Positions 12,061 to 24,679 of a DNA stretch of 64,000 nucleotides are shown here, in pieces. A model generated the notes under the pieces. The model made no database searches. It was not told the DNA's origin and worked only from the letters and a program-made list of their open reading frames with translations. Both the position numbers and the translations under genes were made by a program. The stretch is from Dryomyza anilis (Eukaryota; Arthropoda; Insecta; Diptera; Dryomyzidae): the NCBI GenBank assembly GCA_951804985.1, contig OX638133.1, positions 9,258,501 through 9,322,500 on the forward strand. The letters are read 5' to 3'. Position 1 is the stretch's first letter. Every line of letters begins with the position of its first letter.

Positions 12061-12706
12061 GAAAGTTTCCACAACCTCGCAAGAGAATTCGTATTACTTG
12101 TAAGATCTATTTTTCATTCATATACAGCATACAGTTGGTTTCTAGAATCTGCCACAATTATCAATTTCAAGCATCATGGCTTCATGATGCTTACACTCTA
12201 TTTTCATATCTGTTATACTCAGGTGTTTTCGTACAATGATCTTCCATATATTTTTTCGCTCACTGCCTTGGAACAAATCCATTCAATGCACTCAATTATC
12301 TTGCGTCTCATTTACTCATTTTTACTTTGTAGCATTTTTAGCGTAAAAAAAGAGAAAGGAGAGAAAAAGAAAGAAAGAAAAAAAGAAAAAAGACTGAAGA
12401 GATTCTGAAAGTTTCCACAACCTCCAAGAGAATCCTTATTGCTCGTAAGATCTCTATTTCATTCATGTACAGCACATAGTCGGTTTCTAGAATTTTCCAC
12501 ATATTCAATTTCAAGCATCATGGATTCATGATGCCTTCACACTATTTTCGTCTCTTTTACACTCAGGTGTTTTTGTACAATGATCTTCCATATATTTTTT
12601 CGCTCACTACCTTGGAACAAATCACTTCAATGCACTCAATTATCTTGCGTCTCATTTACTCATTTTTACTTTCATTTTTGGCGTAAAAAAAGAGAAAGGA
12701 GAGAAA

Positions 12707-12750
<44 letters not shown>

Positions 12751-13075
12751 AAAAAGATTATAAGGATTCTGAAAGTTTCCACAACCTCCATGTGAATCCG
12801 TATTGCTCGTAAGATCTCTTTTTCATTCATGTACAGTACATAGTCGGTTTCTAGAATTTTCCACATATTCAATTTCAAGCATCATGGATTCATGATGCCT
12901 TACACTCTATTTTCGTCTCTTTTACACTCAGGTGTTTTTGTACAATGATATTTCATATATTTTTTCGCTCAATGCATTGGAACAAATTACTTCAATGCAC
13001 TCAATTATCTTGCGTCTCATTTACTCATATTTACTTTGTAGCATTTTTGGCACATTATCTCAAATTATCTCTTTT
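12061..13075 (-). repeat. Tandem triplication of an LTR-like fragment
   Basis: Three direct units start at 12061, 12407 and 12771 with GAAAGTTTCCACAACCTC and run through TCAAGCATCATGG, ACTCAGGTGTTTT, a CAATGATCTTCCATATATTT-like word and TTGCGTCTCATTTACTCATT. The last part matches the minus-strand reading of the solo LTRs (TTGCGTCTCATTTATT at 24088 and 46111), so each unit appears to be a diverged LTR fragment. Units 1 and 2 end in GAAA microsatellites and unit 3 does not. Short frames within it are not genes. Confidence 0.75.
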
Positions 13076-14892
13076 CATAAGAATATCAATAAATTCTTTT
13101 TTTACTTTTCTATTAAAATATATTTCTTTTAAACCATCAAATCAATCTACATTCTATAATAAGTGTTGCTTTTGATTATACCTTTTTACTTCCGGTTCCA
13201 AAAATGTTCTAAAACGATACCATAGTTTTGCACTCCAATTATTTATGGCACATATCCCATTATATTTCCTTGAACACTTTAATGGAAAATAAATTCAATA
13301 TCGACCGCACAACGACCACTTGTTTATTGTTGATGTTGTTGTGGTTTATCCTTGTTGTGCATTGCAGTGTCCTTGATGGGTTTTATTATGCTGTGCTGGT
13401 CTCTGTGGTGGACTCTGTCTGTGTCAGTCAGTCAGATTGAGTTATTTTGTTATATCTTAAAGTGTCTGTTCTATGTATATTGTGTTATCCTTAGGTCTTG
13501 TAGGTGCTTTTTTGGTTTCTTATTGCATCTGTTTATTTATTTAGTTATTTATTTTTGTGTACTACATTTTATAACTTTTTGCAGCAACTATATTTTCATT
13601 TTATTTTCATTGATCAAAATGTTACTTTCTTGAATTCTCACAGGATTAGTGTGGAGAACATTTTGTGGTTTTTTGTGGCATTTTTTTGTATTATTTTCTT
13701 AGCTCTTGAGCCGACAGCTATTTTTGTTTATTCGAAATTGTCGCATTTTCAAGTTTCTTTTTCAGTTAAAATTTCTTTTATTTCTGCACCAAAAAATGAA
13801 TTTGAAACGCTACGATCAAAGTGCAACAAAAGTATTTTTATTTTATACTTTACTTCAGTTGTGAAATATTTCAATTTTCTGCTGTGCTGTGACACCTACT
13901 TAAGTGACATTTTTGCTGTCAACTGAAAAATGCGAAGAAAATATGAAATTCATGACTGGATGCAATTTTATTCAACAGCAGTAGTAGCAGCAACATCATC
14001 GGCAACATCAGCATCAGGTGCCCTTTCGTGCCGGCGGGTGCGAAATTCATATTTGTGCGAATTTTTGCTATTTTTCTTAAGCTCATGATGCAATAAAGTT
14101 GGCAATGAACGAAAAATAAATCAAAAAATGTAGCATTTTTCAACATGACATGCTACAAAATTTTGTAGTAAAGGACAAAGCATATTTTTCACTACGTTTA
14201 GAAACTTTTAAAATGTGTTATCTATAAAAAAAAAATGCATATTAAAAACTCTTTCTCATTATAGCATTATTGACTTTCAATGTATTTTCATTTAAATTAT
14301 AATTATTTTCACTTAATATTTATACATCTACCAGGTAAATACATAATTTGTACTTTTAATGAGGGAAAATCAAAACAATGGTAGTCTCAAATTTCCTGCT
14401 AAAGTCGAAAATATCATCAGATTTAATAAATTGTTGTCTTAGACTCCATGCTTTTAATTATGTTTCTAACCACGGACACAGAAAAGTGCAGTTCATTTAG
14501 CGCTTTTAAGACATTTGTTGTGTCTTAAGTCCCAGCTTCAACGCCATCCTGCCAACGACATAAATTACTTTGCTTTCCGCAGCACCTACATCGGTCTCCC
14601 TTAGTCCTTTGTTACAACTACTGGCTGTAAATAAGCTGTGCTTGAGTTTTGCTCTTTGCACTCAAACTCATTATTTTTTATTATAATTATTCTATTATTT
14701 TCTCGCTTCTGTTTTCTGTTTGTCCGTTGTGTTATCCTTCAGATGTCTTTTTTTTATTTTTTGTAATTTAAGGTATAGTGATTAGTTTCAGAAAAATATT
14801 AATTGTTGCTGAGTTCAACTACAGACTTTGAGGTAATAATTTATTAATTAAATTATTGCATTAAATATATTATGAACAAGTATTGATTAGAG
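13076..14892. other. Unique AT-rich sequence, no gene established
   Basis: No repeat family recognised. Frames of 60-140 codons occur (for example 13504..13926), rich in F, I, L and Y, as expected of translated T-rich DNA, and without domains. Could be intron or intergenic DNA. Confidence 0.45.
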
Positions 14893-15905
14893 TATAAGGC
14901 AGAGTATAGAGTAGAGTATTGATTGAAGAATAGAGTATATAATAGAGTATAGAGTAGGGTATAGAGTAGAGTATAGAGTAGAGTAGAGTATAGAGTAGAG
15001 TATAGAGTAGAGTATAGAGTAGAGTATAGAGTAGAGTATAGAGTAGAGTATAGAGTAGAGTATAGAGTAGAGTATAGAGTAGAGCATAGAGTAGAGCATA
15101 GAGTAGAGTATAGAGTAGAGTATAGAGTAGAGTATAGAGTAGAGTATAGAGTAGAGTATAGAGTAGAGTATAGAGTAGAGTATAGAGTAGAGTATAGAGT
15201 AGAGTATAGAGTAGAGTATAGAGTAGAGTATAGAGTAGAGTATAGTATAGAGTAGAGTATAGAGTAGAGTATAGTATAGAGTAGAGTATAGAGTAGAGTA
15301 TAGAGTAGAGTATAGAGTAGAGTATAGAGTAGAGTATAGAGTAGAGTATAGAGTAGAGTATAGAGTAGAGTATAGAGTAGAGTATAGAGTAGAGTATGGA
15401 GTAGAGTATAGAGTAGAGTATAGAGTAGAGTATAGAGTAGAGTATAGAGTAGAGTATAGAGTAGTGTATAGAGTAGTGTATAGAGTAGAGTATAGAGTAG
15501 AGTATAGAGTAGAGTATAGAGTAGAGTATAGAGTAGAGTATAGAGTAGAGTATAGAGTAGAGTATAGAGTAGAGTATAGAGTAGAGTATAGAGTAGAGTA
15601 TAGAGTAGAGTATAGAGTAGAGTATAGAGTAGAGTATAGAGTAGAGTATAGAGTAGAGTATAGAGCAGAGTAGAGTAAAGAGTAGAGTAGAGTATAGAGT
15701 AGAGTATAAAGTAGATTATAGAGTAGAGTATAGAATAGAGTATAGAGTAGAGTATAGAGTAGAGTACAGAGTAGAGTATATATTATAGTATAGACTAGAG
15801 TACAGAGTAGAGTATACGTAGAGTATAAAGTAGAGTACAAAGTAGAATATAGAGTAGAGTATATAGTAGAGAATAGATTAAAGAATATAGTTGATGATAG
15901 AGTAG
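14893..15905 (+). repeat. 12-bp minisatellite (AGAGTATAGAGT)n, ~1 kb
   Basis: Long, nearly perfect array of AGAGTATAGAGT with a few register slips (about 14980, 15244 and 15270) and degenerate edges after about 15660. Because the unit is 12 bp, any frame free of stops stays open. This produces a 362-codon minus-strand frame of YSTLYSTL repeats and a shorter plus-strand YRVE repeat frame. Neither is regarded as a gene. Confidence 0.96.
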
Positions 15906-16519
15906 AGTTAAAGTAGATGATAAGAGGTGTTACAAAGATTTTGGTATTGATTAAAAAAATAATATTAAAACACAAACCAAATTTTTCTATATTATTTCTT
16001 TAAATATAACACTGCTTTTTTTTTTTTTTTTTTTTTTTTAGTTTTACTTTATAAATATCTGCATATTTGATCATTTACCTTTTCACAACACTCTATATCT
16101 CTGAAACTTATAGCACATTGTTTCATTTGCATTTAACACCATTCAAACTGCCACAAAGTAGCTCATACTTTGTGGAACTTTATAGGATATCCCGCTGCAA
16201 TGATCAGTAGCATCTTTTTTTTCATTGTAGCTTTGACGTCGTTCGCTTAAACTTGACCTGCCGGAAACTTTTCTATTGCATTCATATATATTCTTTTTTT
16301 TCTACTTTGTTTATCAGCCACCTTTTTGTTCTTTGTAGTCGCCTGCTGCTCTGTGCTCTGGCCAAGAGAATGACCAACTTTAATTTCTGGCTTTTTAGCC
16401 ATTTTTTTTTCAGCGTTTCATGGAAATCTTTAGTTTTATCCTGCAGTTTTTATTTTTTTAGGTACTACATAGAGAAACTATTTAAATTTAAAGTTTTAAC
16501 AAAAGTTTATGTTTTTTTT
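15906..16519. other. AT-rich, no gene
   Basis: Contains a pure poly-T run at about 16016..16039. No gene is recognised; an 89-codon frame at 16253..16522 is hydrophobic and T-rich without a domain. Confidence 0.45.
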
Positions 16520-16524
16520 TAAGA

Positions 16525-17165
16525 AAATATTAGAGATTTTAACTTTTTGGAGATTTAGAGCACTCTGGGTGTCAAAATCTCTGTGTCCAAGAATTATTAT
16601 TTTAGAGATATATTTAAAAAAAGATAATTTAAAGTCTGCCAAATCATACCAAAAACTGAAAACAAATTTCGAGATTTCGTACTATTTCAGATCTCTAAAA
16701 GTTAAAAATCACGACAACATTGTTTGAGTCTATTTTTAACCTATTTCACGATTGAGCGGATTAACAGAGGTTCGACATTTTTTAATTTTTGAGATATCCA
16801 ATCTCGAAATTTTGTTTGTTTTAGAGATTTTGAACTTTTAGGGTACTCTGGGTGTCAAAATATTTGTCGCAAAGAAATATTTCTTTTTGAGATGTAGGGA
16901 AAAATATCGTTAAAACTCCTTCAAAACGTGTCAAAAACTGAAACAATCATACTATTACAAATTTTAAGATATATACATAAAAAAGTCGCTAAATATTCAT
17001 TAAATATTTTTTTCAAAAACTGAAAAATCGAGATTTCGTATTTTTTGAGTTTTCTAAAAGTTAAAATTCGGGACTATATTTTTCGAGTTATTAACCTGTT
17101 CTGTTCAACCCCGACAGACTGAGCAATTTTCGACATTTTGTACTTTTTGATATATCCAAAGTGTT
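16525..17165 (+). repeat. Diverged ~300-bp tandem duplication
   Basis: Two direct units begin near 16529 and 16825 with AGAGATTTT(G)AACTTTT, followed by ACTCTGGGTGTCAAAAT, CAAAAACTGAAA, CGAGATTTCGTA and CTAAAAGTTAAAA. They then share TTAACCT, GATTGAGC or GACTGAGC, and TTCGACATTTT. No coding potential is conserved between units. Confidence 0.65.
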
Positions 17166-18049
17166 CCAAATTTCATAATTTAGTTTGTAGCACTTGTCGT
17201 AGAATTTGTCGCAGTGCATTTGTTTTCAACATCACCATTTTTTTTTCAATTGTTGTCATCTTTGTTCTTGTCCTTTTGTGCTCCATTCTAATCATATAAT
17301 TAACTGTTTTGCAAAGTTTGCAGATTATGCTAAAAGTTGCTCCTGGTGTTTGCATGGGGCTTGAACGATATGCTAAGGCCTCCGTTAAATGAATTCTGCA
17401 TAAATAATGCAATTCAGCCAATGCGAATGAGTGGCGACTGCAGTTGGTCATTTTTGCAATAATTAATTATATGCAATAATGCTGAGATTGGAGTTTTTTT
17501 TTAATCTTATTTAAAATTTAATATATAAAAAAAATATTATTTTCACGGTTTTACAAAAATATTTAATTAAAATATTTAATTTTTAAGTTGTTATTTGCGA
17601 CAAATAAGTCCAACAAAATAACCTCGTTCAAAGTACAAACGAGATTCTGCATAGATATTATATTCACCAGCAATAACATGGAAAACATTGTGTTTAAACA
17701 CAAAGTGAACAACAGCTGCAGCAACCACTGCAAGTGGCCCAAAAATGTCGGGACAAACATTGCAAGAAAATGAAGACATAAATACCACAAAACCCGCTGG
17801 GACAGAAGCAACAACACTAACAATAGCAATGGCAACAGCAACAATTATGACTTGTGTGACAGACTCCAGTGGTTATACGAAAAGGACTGAATACATATTT
17901 CATGCATGTTTACATATGTATCCATACATATACAGATGTATGTGAACAATAGGTAATCAAATCCCGAGATGTCAAATGGAATAATTCCGGAAATTCAAAC
18001 TTTTTACTTTAGAGTTTACAGACACAAATATATATAAAGGTTTTTTTTA
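17166..18049. other. Unique sequence, no gene established
   Basis: More complex sequence than its surroundings between about 17170 and 17460 and between 17600 and 17900. The short frames (60-93 codons) overlap on both strands without recognised domains. It may include functional non-coding DNA. Confidence 0.4.
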
Positions 18050-19272
18050 ACAGGGACGCTATAAAAGTAGAGCGACAGGGACGGCAAACGACGCCATATT
18101 TCTTGCTGCTCTTTTGACACTTCTCTTCAGTAAGGTTTGCCATTTCATGACGGAAAGATATACGAGCCAACAACGAGTCGAAATTTTTAAAATTGACTAC
18201 CGAAATTCGGAGTCAGTGGCCTCAACGTTAAGAGCGCTACGTCCAATTTATGGTCGTTATAATCGTCCTAGCAGATCAACAAATGAGCGTCTAGTGGAAA
18301 GATTTGAATCCACAGGCACAGTACAAAATGTTCCTTTACCAGTGAGACAAAGAAGTGCCCGTAGTATCGATAATATTGCTGCCGCTGAGGCTTCAGTTGA
18401 AGAAAGCCCAAATGTGTCTCTCACACGTCGTTCTCAAGCGTTGGGCATCTCTGTGACGTCCTTGTGGCGAATTTTGCGAAAAGAACTACATCTACATCCT
18501 TACAAAGTCAAATTGACGCAAGAACTGAAGCCGCTTGACCACCAGAAGCGTCGTATGTTCGTGAATTGGGCTGAGCAACAACTTGAAAATGATTCGGATT
18601 TTCATCGAAAAATCATCTGAATGGCTTCGTCAACAAACAAAATATGCGTTATTGGCCAGACAGCAATCCACACGTACTCCATGAGTCATCATTGCATCCC
18701 GAAAAAATTACGGTTTGGTGCGGTTTATGGGCTGGCGGCGTCATTGGGCCGTACTTCTTCCGTGATGATCAAGACCGGCACGTTACTGTGAATGGGAATC
18801 GTTCAATGATAACCGAATATTTTTGGCCCCAATTGGATGATATGGACTTGGAGGACATGTGGTTCCAACAGGACGGCGCCACACAGAGAATGCCACAATC
18901 AATTTATTGGAAACCAAGTTAGGAAAACGTGTTATCTCACGAAATGGTCCAGTCGATTGGCCGCCTCGGTCGTGCGATTTGACGCCGTTAGACTATTACC
19001 TGTGGGGCTACGTCAAGTCTATGATCTATGCCAACAAGCCAGCGACGATTGATGAACTTCGTATGAATATCGAACGTGAAATTGCAGCAGTATCGGCCGA
19101 TTTATGCTTGAAAACCGTCCAAAATTGGGTTCAGCGTCTGGACTTCTGCAAGCGTGCCCGTGGTGGCCATGCAAAAGAGTTCCATACATAATGGCATCGA
19201 ACGTACTTTTACAGGAATAAAGAATTTCATTGATATCCAAAACCGTTTTTGTTTTATTTTGTAGCGCTCTAG
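18050..19272 (+). mobile_element. Decayed Tc1/mariner-superfamily element
   Basis: The element is about 1.22 kb with imperfect ~16-bp terminal inverted repeats: CAGGGACGCTATAAAA near 18051 on the plus strand, and CTAGAGCGCTACAAAA read inward on the minus strand from 19272. TA dinucleotides flank both ends (18048..18049 and 19273..19274), as expected for this superfamily. The body is a broken transposase gene (see the pseudogene entry). Only one copy is in this window. The exact end bases were set by eye. Confidence 0.8.
18147..19191 (+). pseudogene. Mariner-like transposase, frameshifted
   Basis: The transposase that would move the host element by cut and paste. Start chosen at 18147 (MTERYTSQQ), where similarity to the family begins. 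The N-terminal ~150 codons contain the helix-turn-helix region, with NVSLTRRSQALGIS as the second one. The catalytic part has WFQQDGAT (second Asp) and DWPPRSCDLTPLDYYLWGYV (third Asp), so it belongs to a DDD group. The reading frame is broken twice. Near 18618 a stop follows FHRKII, and the expected FSDEAHF-type segment with the first catalytic Asp is missing, so a deletion took it. Near 18890 a second shift falls just after QQDGAT. The last part ends RARGGHAKEFHT at 19191. The protein cannot be active. The superfamily is clear; the exact DDxD subgroup is uncertain. Confidence 0.9.
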
Positions 19273-20073
19273 TATTTTGGAATACGCTAAGCACCGTAAG
19301 TAAAAAAATGCATTTGGTTCAACTCATTGTGTTCTCGCATTTGCGATCACGCAGAAAACTTGACACATTTGTTCAGTTCTAATTTCATTTCTTGCGAAAG
19401 AATTATACCTAAATATATTGTATTTTATTCGATACTCTTAGGCTTTGTGCTTTTGTGGAACATGTAAGAAGAATGGAAAGAATCAAGCTAAAAATGTTAC
19501 TGATCGTCACCAAAATATATCAGATATCTTTCTTTAAAACTCAACAAAATTTGGTAACCATTTCCTAGTATATTTTCGAAACGGTAGGTTGTCAAATTTT
19601 GTGCAATTTTAAAGAGAGATTTCCGCCCAGCATATTATGAGTACCGGAATAAAATAGAAAACTTTTGATACAAACTTAAATTAAAAAAAAAAAAAATGCA
19701 ATTAAAACTGTATTTCCCGAAAATATACCCAAAATATTTCAAAAAAATTCTTGAAATTTAATCTCGGTTTGTAAGTTCTTTTTAGTACAAGTTTAGTACA
19801 GTAAAGATAATTCTTGGTAAAATTCTCGTAAATTTTGAGTAATATTTCGGACATATTTACTGTAAACGCAGAGTTAAATTGAATTTTGAGGATTTTTAAA
19901 GGTATGTAATAGGTAGGTTCTAAATAACAAATTTATTAATACAATTAATTTTTAATTGTTCCATCGCTGATGTAACATTTAATTGTATTGATTGAATATT
20001 TAATCATATTAATTAACCCGATGAAAAAAATAATTTTTTTATTTGTTATTTTTATTTACTTATTTAATTAATT
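19273..20073. other. AT-rich, with a fragment of the 7.3-kb repeat family
   Basis: No gene. The part from about 19700 to 19900 contains CCCGAAAATATACCC, GAGTAATATTTCGGACATATTT and ACGCAGAGTT, words also found in the duplicated units at 7335..7785. Confidence 0.4.
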
Positions 20074-20385
20074 TTGCGGTAGCTCAGTGGTTAGTGCGTT
20101 GGACTGCGAGCCGAAAGGTCCCCGGTTCAAGCCTGGCTGGGGCTAACAACATCTTTTCATAGAAACATTTTTCTATACCGCGCTACCTCTCGGCAGTAAA
20201 TGGCAAACCTACGAGAGTAAAACATTGCCTATGAAAAGCTCTCACCAGCCGTTCGGATTCGGCAATAAACTGTAGGTCCCACCACTTTGAGTACAAATAT
20301 AACACGCACAGCTCAAAATGGTGAGAGAGCTCGGCCTAAAATTCTTATAGGACTGTAGTGCCAGACTATATAATTTTACTTATTT
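20074..20385 (+). mobile_element. tRNA-derived SINE, copy 2
   Basis: TGCGGTAGCTCAGTGG gives an intact A box (TAGCTCAGTGG) and GGTTCAAGCCT an intact B box, spaced as in a tRNA gene. The body matches the other copies through GAGCTCGGCCTAAAATTC and ACTGTAGTGCC, then an AT-rich tail. This is one of the two best-preserved copies in the window. Confidence 0.92.
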
Positions 20386-23300
20386 ATAATTTATTTATTA
20401 TAATTGTTGTTTTTGTTTTTATTTATATATTTTATTTCAAATTTATTTTTTATTTTACTTACTACTTGTTTGTTCGAAGTTTGGACTACGCTCACGTCAC
20501 CAGCAGTCCTATATATCCTATATATCCTATATATAGGCACGATTACGGAAAAACGACCCGATGAACCAATTTAAAATAAGATCGGTAGAACAGTATCTGT
20601 AATACTGTGTAGTGAATGTAAAACTGTTTGTGGCTTTGCAACTGTATACTGCCTCCAAAACTATCGGTTGGTGTATTCACTAAAAAAAGCAGATATTTTT
20701 GTATACAACAACCCTGTATGAATTAAATTTATACTATTAAATAACATATGTCCAATTAATTATATTAATAGAATTAATAACTTTCTATCAATTAATCTCA
20801 GTTCTTATATTTACAGTCAATATTTTTTTTACGTTGATAAAAACTTGCTCTTTGTTTGATTTAAATATTTCGCAAAAATATTTTAGAACTGCCTTGAGAC
20901 TGCCAATTTTTTTCTATTTTATTTATCTATAATGAAAAGAAACAAAATATTTGTTTATATTCATTACACCTTATGGTTATAGACTTCCCGTTGGTATGCT
21001 TTATCTCCATTAAATGGGACTAAGTAGAATACTAACCAAGTCTGATAAATTGCAGTCTCCTGATTTGATTCAAATACCGACGAATCGGTTTCGAGAAAAA
21101 TTATGCTTTATTCTTTTTTTTTTCCTTAAATATACACACAAAATAGAGATTTGTTGCGCCAACCAACTCTTTGCCCAACCAACTTATTCGGTTCTGTCAA
21201 CCGCTTAGTCGGTTGTTATTGTCAAAATAAAAAGAATTGTAGTTTGTACTGCAATCAATTTCGAATTGTTTATGATCAATTTAGTACAGATTTAGAACAA
21301 TTAGGAGTGAGTATTAATATTTCATGTGTACAGGCTAATATGGCAGTTCCGCCAGCAAATTTGTAAACCATTCGAATTAACCGAATGAAGTTTGTTAGTA
21401 TAACTAACTTTTTCATTCTTCCAACCTCATGCCAAAAGAGTATTTTTCTGTGTGTACAATTTTTATGTTCCTATTCAATTGCGACATATGATTTAAAAAA
21501 TATATATAAATTTATGCAATAACATTTTTTTTTTTTTGGAATATCTACTAAGATCCACAGCAGTCAGACAGACTATATCCATTATACTGTGGAATCGATT
21601 TCTCACGGTTTGTGGTTAATATCACCACAATCGCCTATCCCCAAGTCGATATTCGAACCCGAGACCTTTAGAATTCAAGTGAGACGTTTATTATTATGGG
21701 AGAAAAAACATTAAAACAATAGTGTATGTGTACCGTTATATTAAATAATATTGAAATTATTAAATTAATGGTACTGAATTTTTAAAATACTATCAAATAC
21801 TTTAGAAAATTTTTGAATCAATATAAAAAAAAAAACGATAAATACATGAACCATAAATTCAATTGTCGTAGCATTATGTACTTAATGGGACATTTTCTTC
21901 CGAGTGTTGTAATTTTATTTTTAAATATTAAAATTTAAAAAATGCAAAATTCCCAGTATTACAACGAGATTGAAACCCTTATAAAGTTATATTTATATAG
22001 TCTTATGTATGATGTGTATTTGCTTTTGGGATCAACAACAATTATGCATACTAACAGGTCAACAAATGAACATACAAACATCACCGAGATACATTAAAAT
22101 CTATGCATTTATATTAGAAAATAGTCTATCCGGCAAGTATCTAAAAGATATAAACTTTAGAAACATAAAATATGCGAACTAATTTAAATGCAATTAACTC
22201 GCAGCAACACATGGGTTGGATGGGTAGGTATTTTCTGACACTTATCACTTAAAGTCCTTTGGCTTGTGGTGCAGAGCATAAAATTGCTATCTTGAAACTG
22301 TCAGCAAATTCGTAAACAAAAGATATTTTTAGTATTTCCAACGAGAACACATAAATATTTATATATGCTAAAAAAGGGATATAAGCTAAAGAATAAAGAC
22401 GTAGCATATCATAGCCAAACACTATCAATATTTCATTTTATTGACAGCAAATGCACACAAGCACATAATACAATTTATTGTGACCTTTTTGCACTTGAAT
22501 AAAATATAAACTAATTTTATTTATTGCATTTTTCACACGATTTTTTCAATATGCATTTTTTATTTTTTTTGTACATCTTTGTGATATTTCTATCACGTTG
22601 CAGTGACATTGCCTTGTGACACTTTAAACATCCTTGAACAGCAACTCACAAGTAGCCGTCGTTCTACACGAGCAGATATCTGCTAACTTTCGCCAAGGCA
22701 TCATTAATAAACATGCTTCTTGGAATTTACTCTTTTTGCTCTTATCTTCCTCGACTTTTTTTGTATTTTTCTCTGTTATGCGCTTTGTTTTCTCTTCAGT
22801 TAATTCAATTTATCACAGACCATTACCCTGCGTTTCCGTGAGTTGGAATCATTGAAAGTGACAAAGAGTTGAAGCAGGCTAAAAGTATAAAAAACAGGTA
22901 GTGGGAGGAAGTATAAAGAGAAGAGAATAAAAAATAAACGAAATAAAATGAAGAATGACACTGACAGCATCAACAAGAACGTGACGTTGATATTTCCTAC
23001 CGTTTGCATATATGTTGCAGAAATAGAAAAACTTCTAAGACGAAAAATGTTCAAGTCGGGGAAATTGTCATATTTTTGCCATTTCACCTGTTTTGATTTT
23101 CTTTTCGTTCATCATCAGCATTATCATTTCCATCAACATCATATTGTTATTTCAGCAATTTCCGTAACTGTTCTAAATAGTCGGTGAAATATGCTGAGAA
23201 AGCACAAACCATTCTGTTCTCTGCTGAAGATGCCCTTTTGCAATTTAGTATATTTATCAGGGCGGTTGTCAACTCAACACAATCTCTAGATTTGATTAAC

Positions 23301-23612
23301 CTAACTTGATTAATGATCACAATATTAACGCATGGTTGCGTGACAAAATCAAGGATATAAAATAGAGGTTATGCCTTTTATGATGCTTCCTTCCGTCCTT
23401 CCTTCCTTTAGTAATGCCGGTCGTTTTGGGTGAGGGTCTAAGTACATAGGTAGAAAATGAAGCGCGTACGTGACGGAGTTCGCAAAGTCAACAAGTGTTT
23501 GAAATTTTCAGTAGATATTGATACACAAGAAAAAATGTATAATACGCACTGTTAAATTATATATTTACGATTATATTTATTGACAATTTTATTAAGGGTA
23601 TTTATTTTATTA
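20386..23612. other. Long AT-rich stretch, no gene established
   Basis: Over 3 kb without a supported gene. It contains a CCTATATAT direct triplication at about 20506..20536. A stretch at about 21560..21690 reads GGTTCGAATAT on the minus strand, like a pol III B box, and might be a decayed SINE. More complex unique sequence lies around 22600..23200. Frames of 60-95 codons there overlap on opposite strands and have no domain. Confidence 0.4.
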
Positions 23613-24147
23613 TGTTGCGAACATTCAGTCTACGGAAAAATGTTCTATAAGTTCGTATCTCTGGATTGTGTACAAAATAAAAACACTCTTATGTTTGGTT
23701 TAAAGTATAACAATTCCCTTTATTTATTCACTTTAATAAACAACTTTACTAATAACGAATTCTAACAACTGCTGCCTGTCCACTACTTAACTTGACATTG
23801 TTCTCACACGAGACGTACTCGACCACTTTCCAATCACTACTGAAGTGCTGTGCCTCAATTGCGGCGCCCTTATATGCTGCATGCATCAGTTCGATACGTT
23901 TCGACAAGCTTCGACAAGTTTCGAAAACCTTCTACTCGTTTCGTGAATGACGCATGCTATTGGCATCTCATTCGCACTAATATGTTTCAATGTGCTGATC
24001 TTCCATCTTTTTCTCGCACATTGCTTAGTGCGCTGAATGATCTTCCGTCTCTTTATAACACATTGCTTAGTGCGCTGAATTGTCTTGCGTCTCATTTATT
24101 ATTGTTGATTGCTTGCACTATGGTGCAAATTACCTCTTTTCGTAACA
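23613..24147 (-). mobile_element. Solo LTR, copy 2
   Basis: Reads TGTTACGAAAAGAGG from 24147 to CGCAACA at 23613 on the minus strand and is alignable along its length with 9941..10452. It contains the TATA-like CATATAAGGG and an AATAAA. It carries an extra short duplication of the CATTCAGCGCACTAAGCAAT segment. The terminal GTAACA has decayed to GCAACA and a clean ATAT duplication is not visible, so it is older or its flank has changed. A 118-codon plus-strand frame inside is a by-product. Confidence 0.84.
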
Positions 24148-24479
24148 GTATTATTAAATATAATATTTATTATATTTCTTGCGCATCGCAGTCAATTTTT
24201 GTTTAGATCGTTTTGTATCTTGGTTTTATCTGAGATAAAAAGACGTGGGCACTGGAAAAATAAACATCAATGTTCAAACAGTTCTGAGAAGCACAATAAA
24301 TAACGCCCGTGGTTTAATTTAATTTAAGTTTATTTTAATCTTTAATTTCTCTATAAATACTTTATTAAAAGTTTATTAATATTATAGTTGACTAAATTCG
24401 TTTTGTATAGAAGAAAATTTGCTACTAAAATTTGCGAAAAATGCAAGGCTTTTATAGCAAGAACATGAACCTTCAGATT
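24148..24479. other. AT-rich, no gene
   Basis: Nothing recognised apart from AT-rich sequence leading to the hairpin at 24480. Confidence 0.45.
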
Positions 24480-24511
24480 CAAGAACAAGTACTACCCCGT
24501 ACTTGTTCTTG
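24480..24511. repeat. Perfect 13-bp-arm hairpin
   Basis: CAAGAACAAGTAC (24480..24492) and GTACTTGTTCTTG (24499..24511) are exact reverse complements around a 6-base TACCCC loop. The flanks are not obviously part of a longer precursor stem. It is not inside a recognised element. Confidence 0.8.
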
Positions 24512-24679
24512 CACTTGGTCATCACTAGTTCAATTACCACAATAAAAAAAAAAACTATTTGTGTTACCGAACAATTTCTTCATACTCTCAGAAAACCCGT
24601 AAATCATAAATATCTTAATAATGAGAGAGTTGCAATGATCTAATCTAATATTTCAAATTTATATTGAATAATACATATA

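Noticed and set aside
13228..13926. Series of overlapping hydrophobic frames as a possible chemoreceptor gene
   Set aside because: They lie in different frames without splice sites that join them in phase and show no receptor motif; T-rich DNA explains the composition.
14887..15975. 362-codon minus-strand frame
   Set aside because: Translation of the 12-bp minisatellite; no unique domain and no start context.
21560..21690. Possible further SINE on the minus strand (B box GGTTCGAAT)
   Set aside because: No matching A box at the right distance and no second copy in the window; kept only as a remark.
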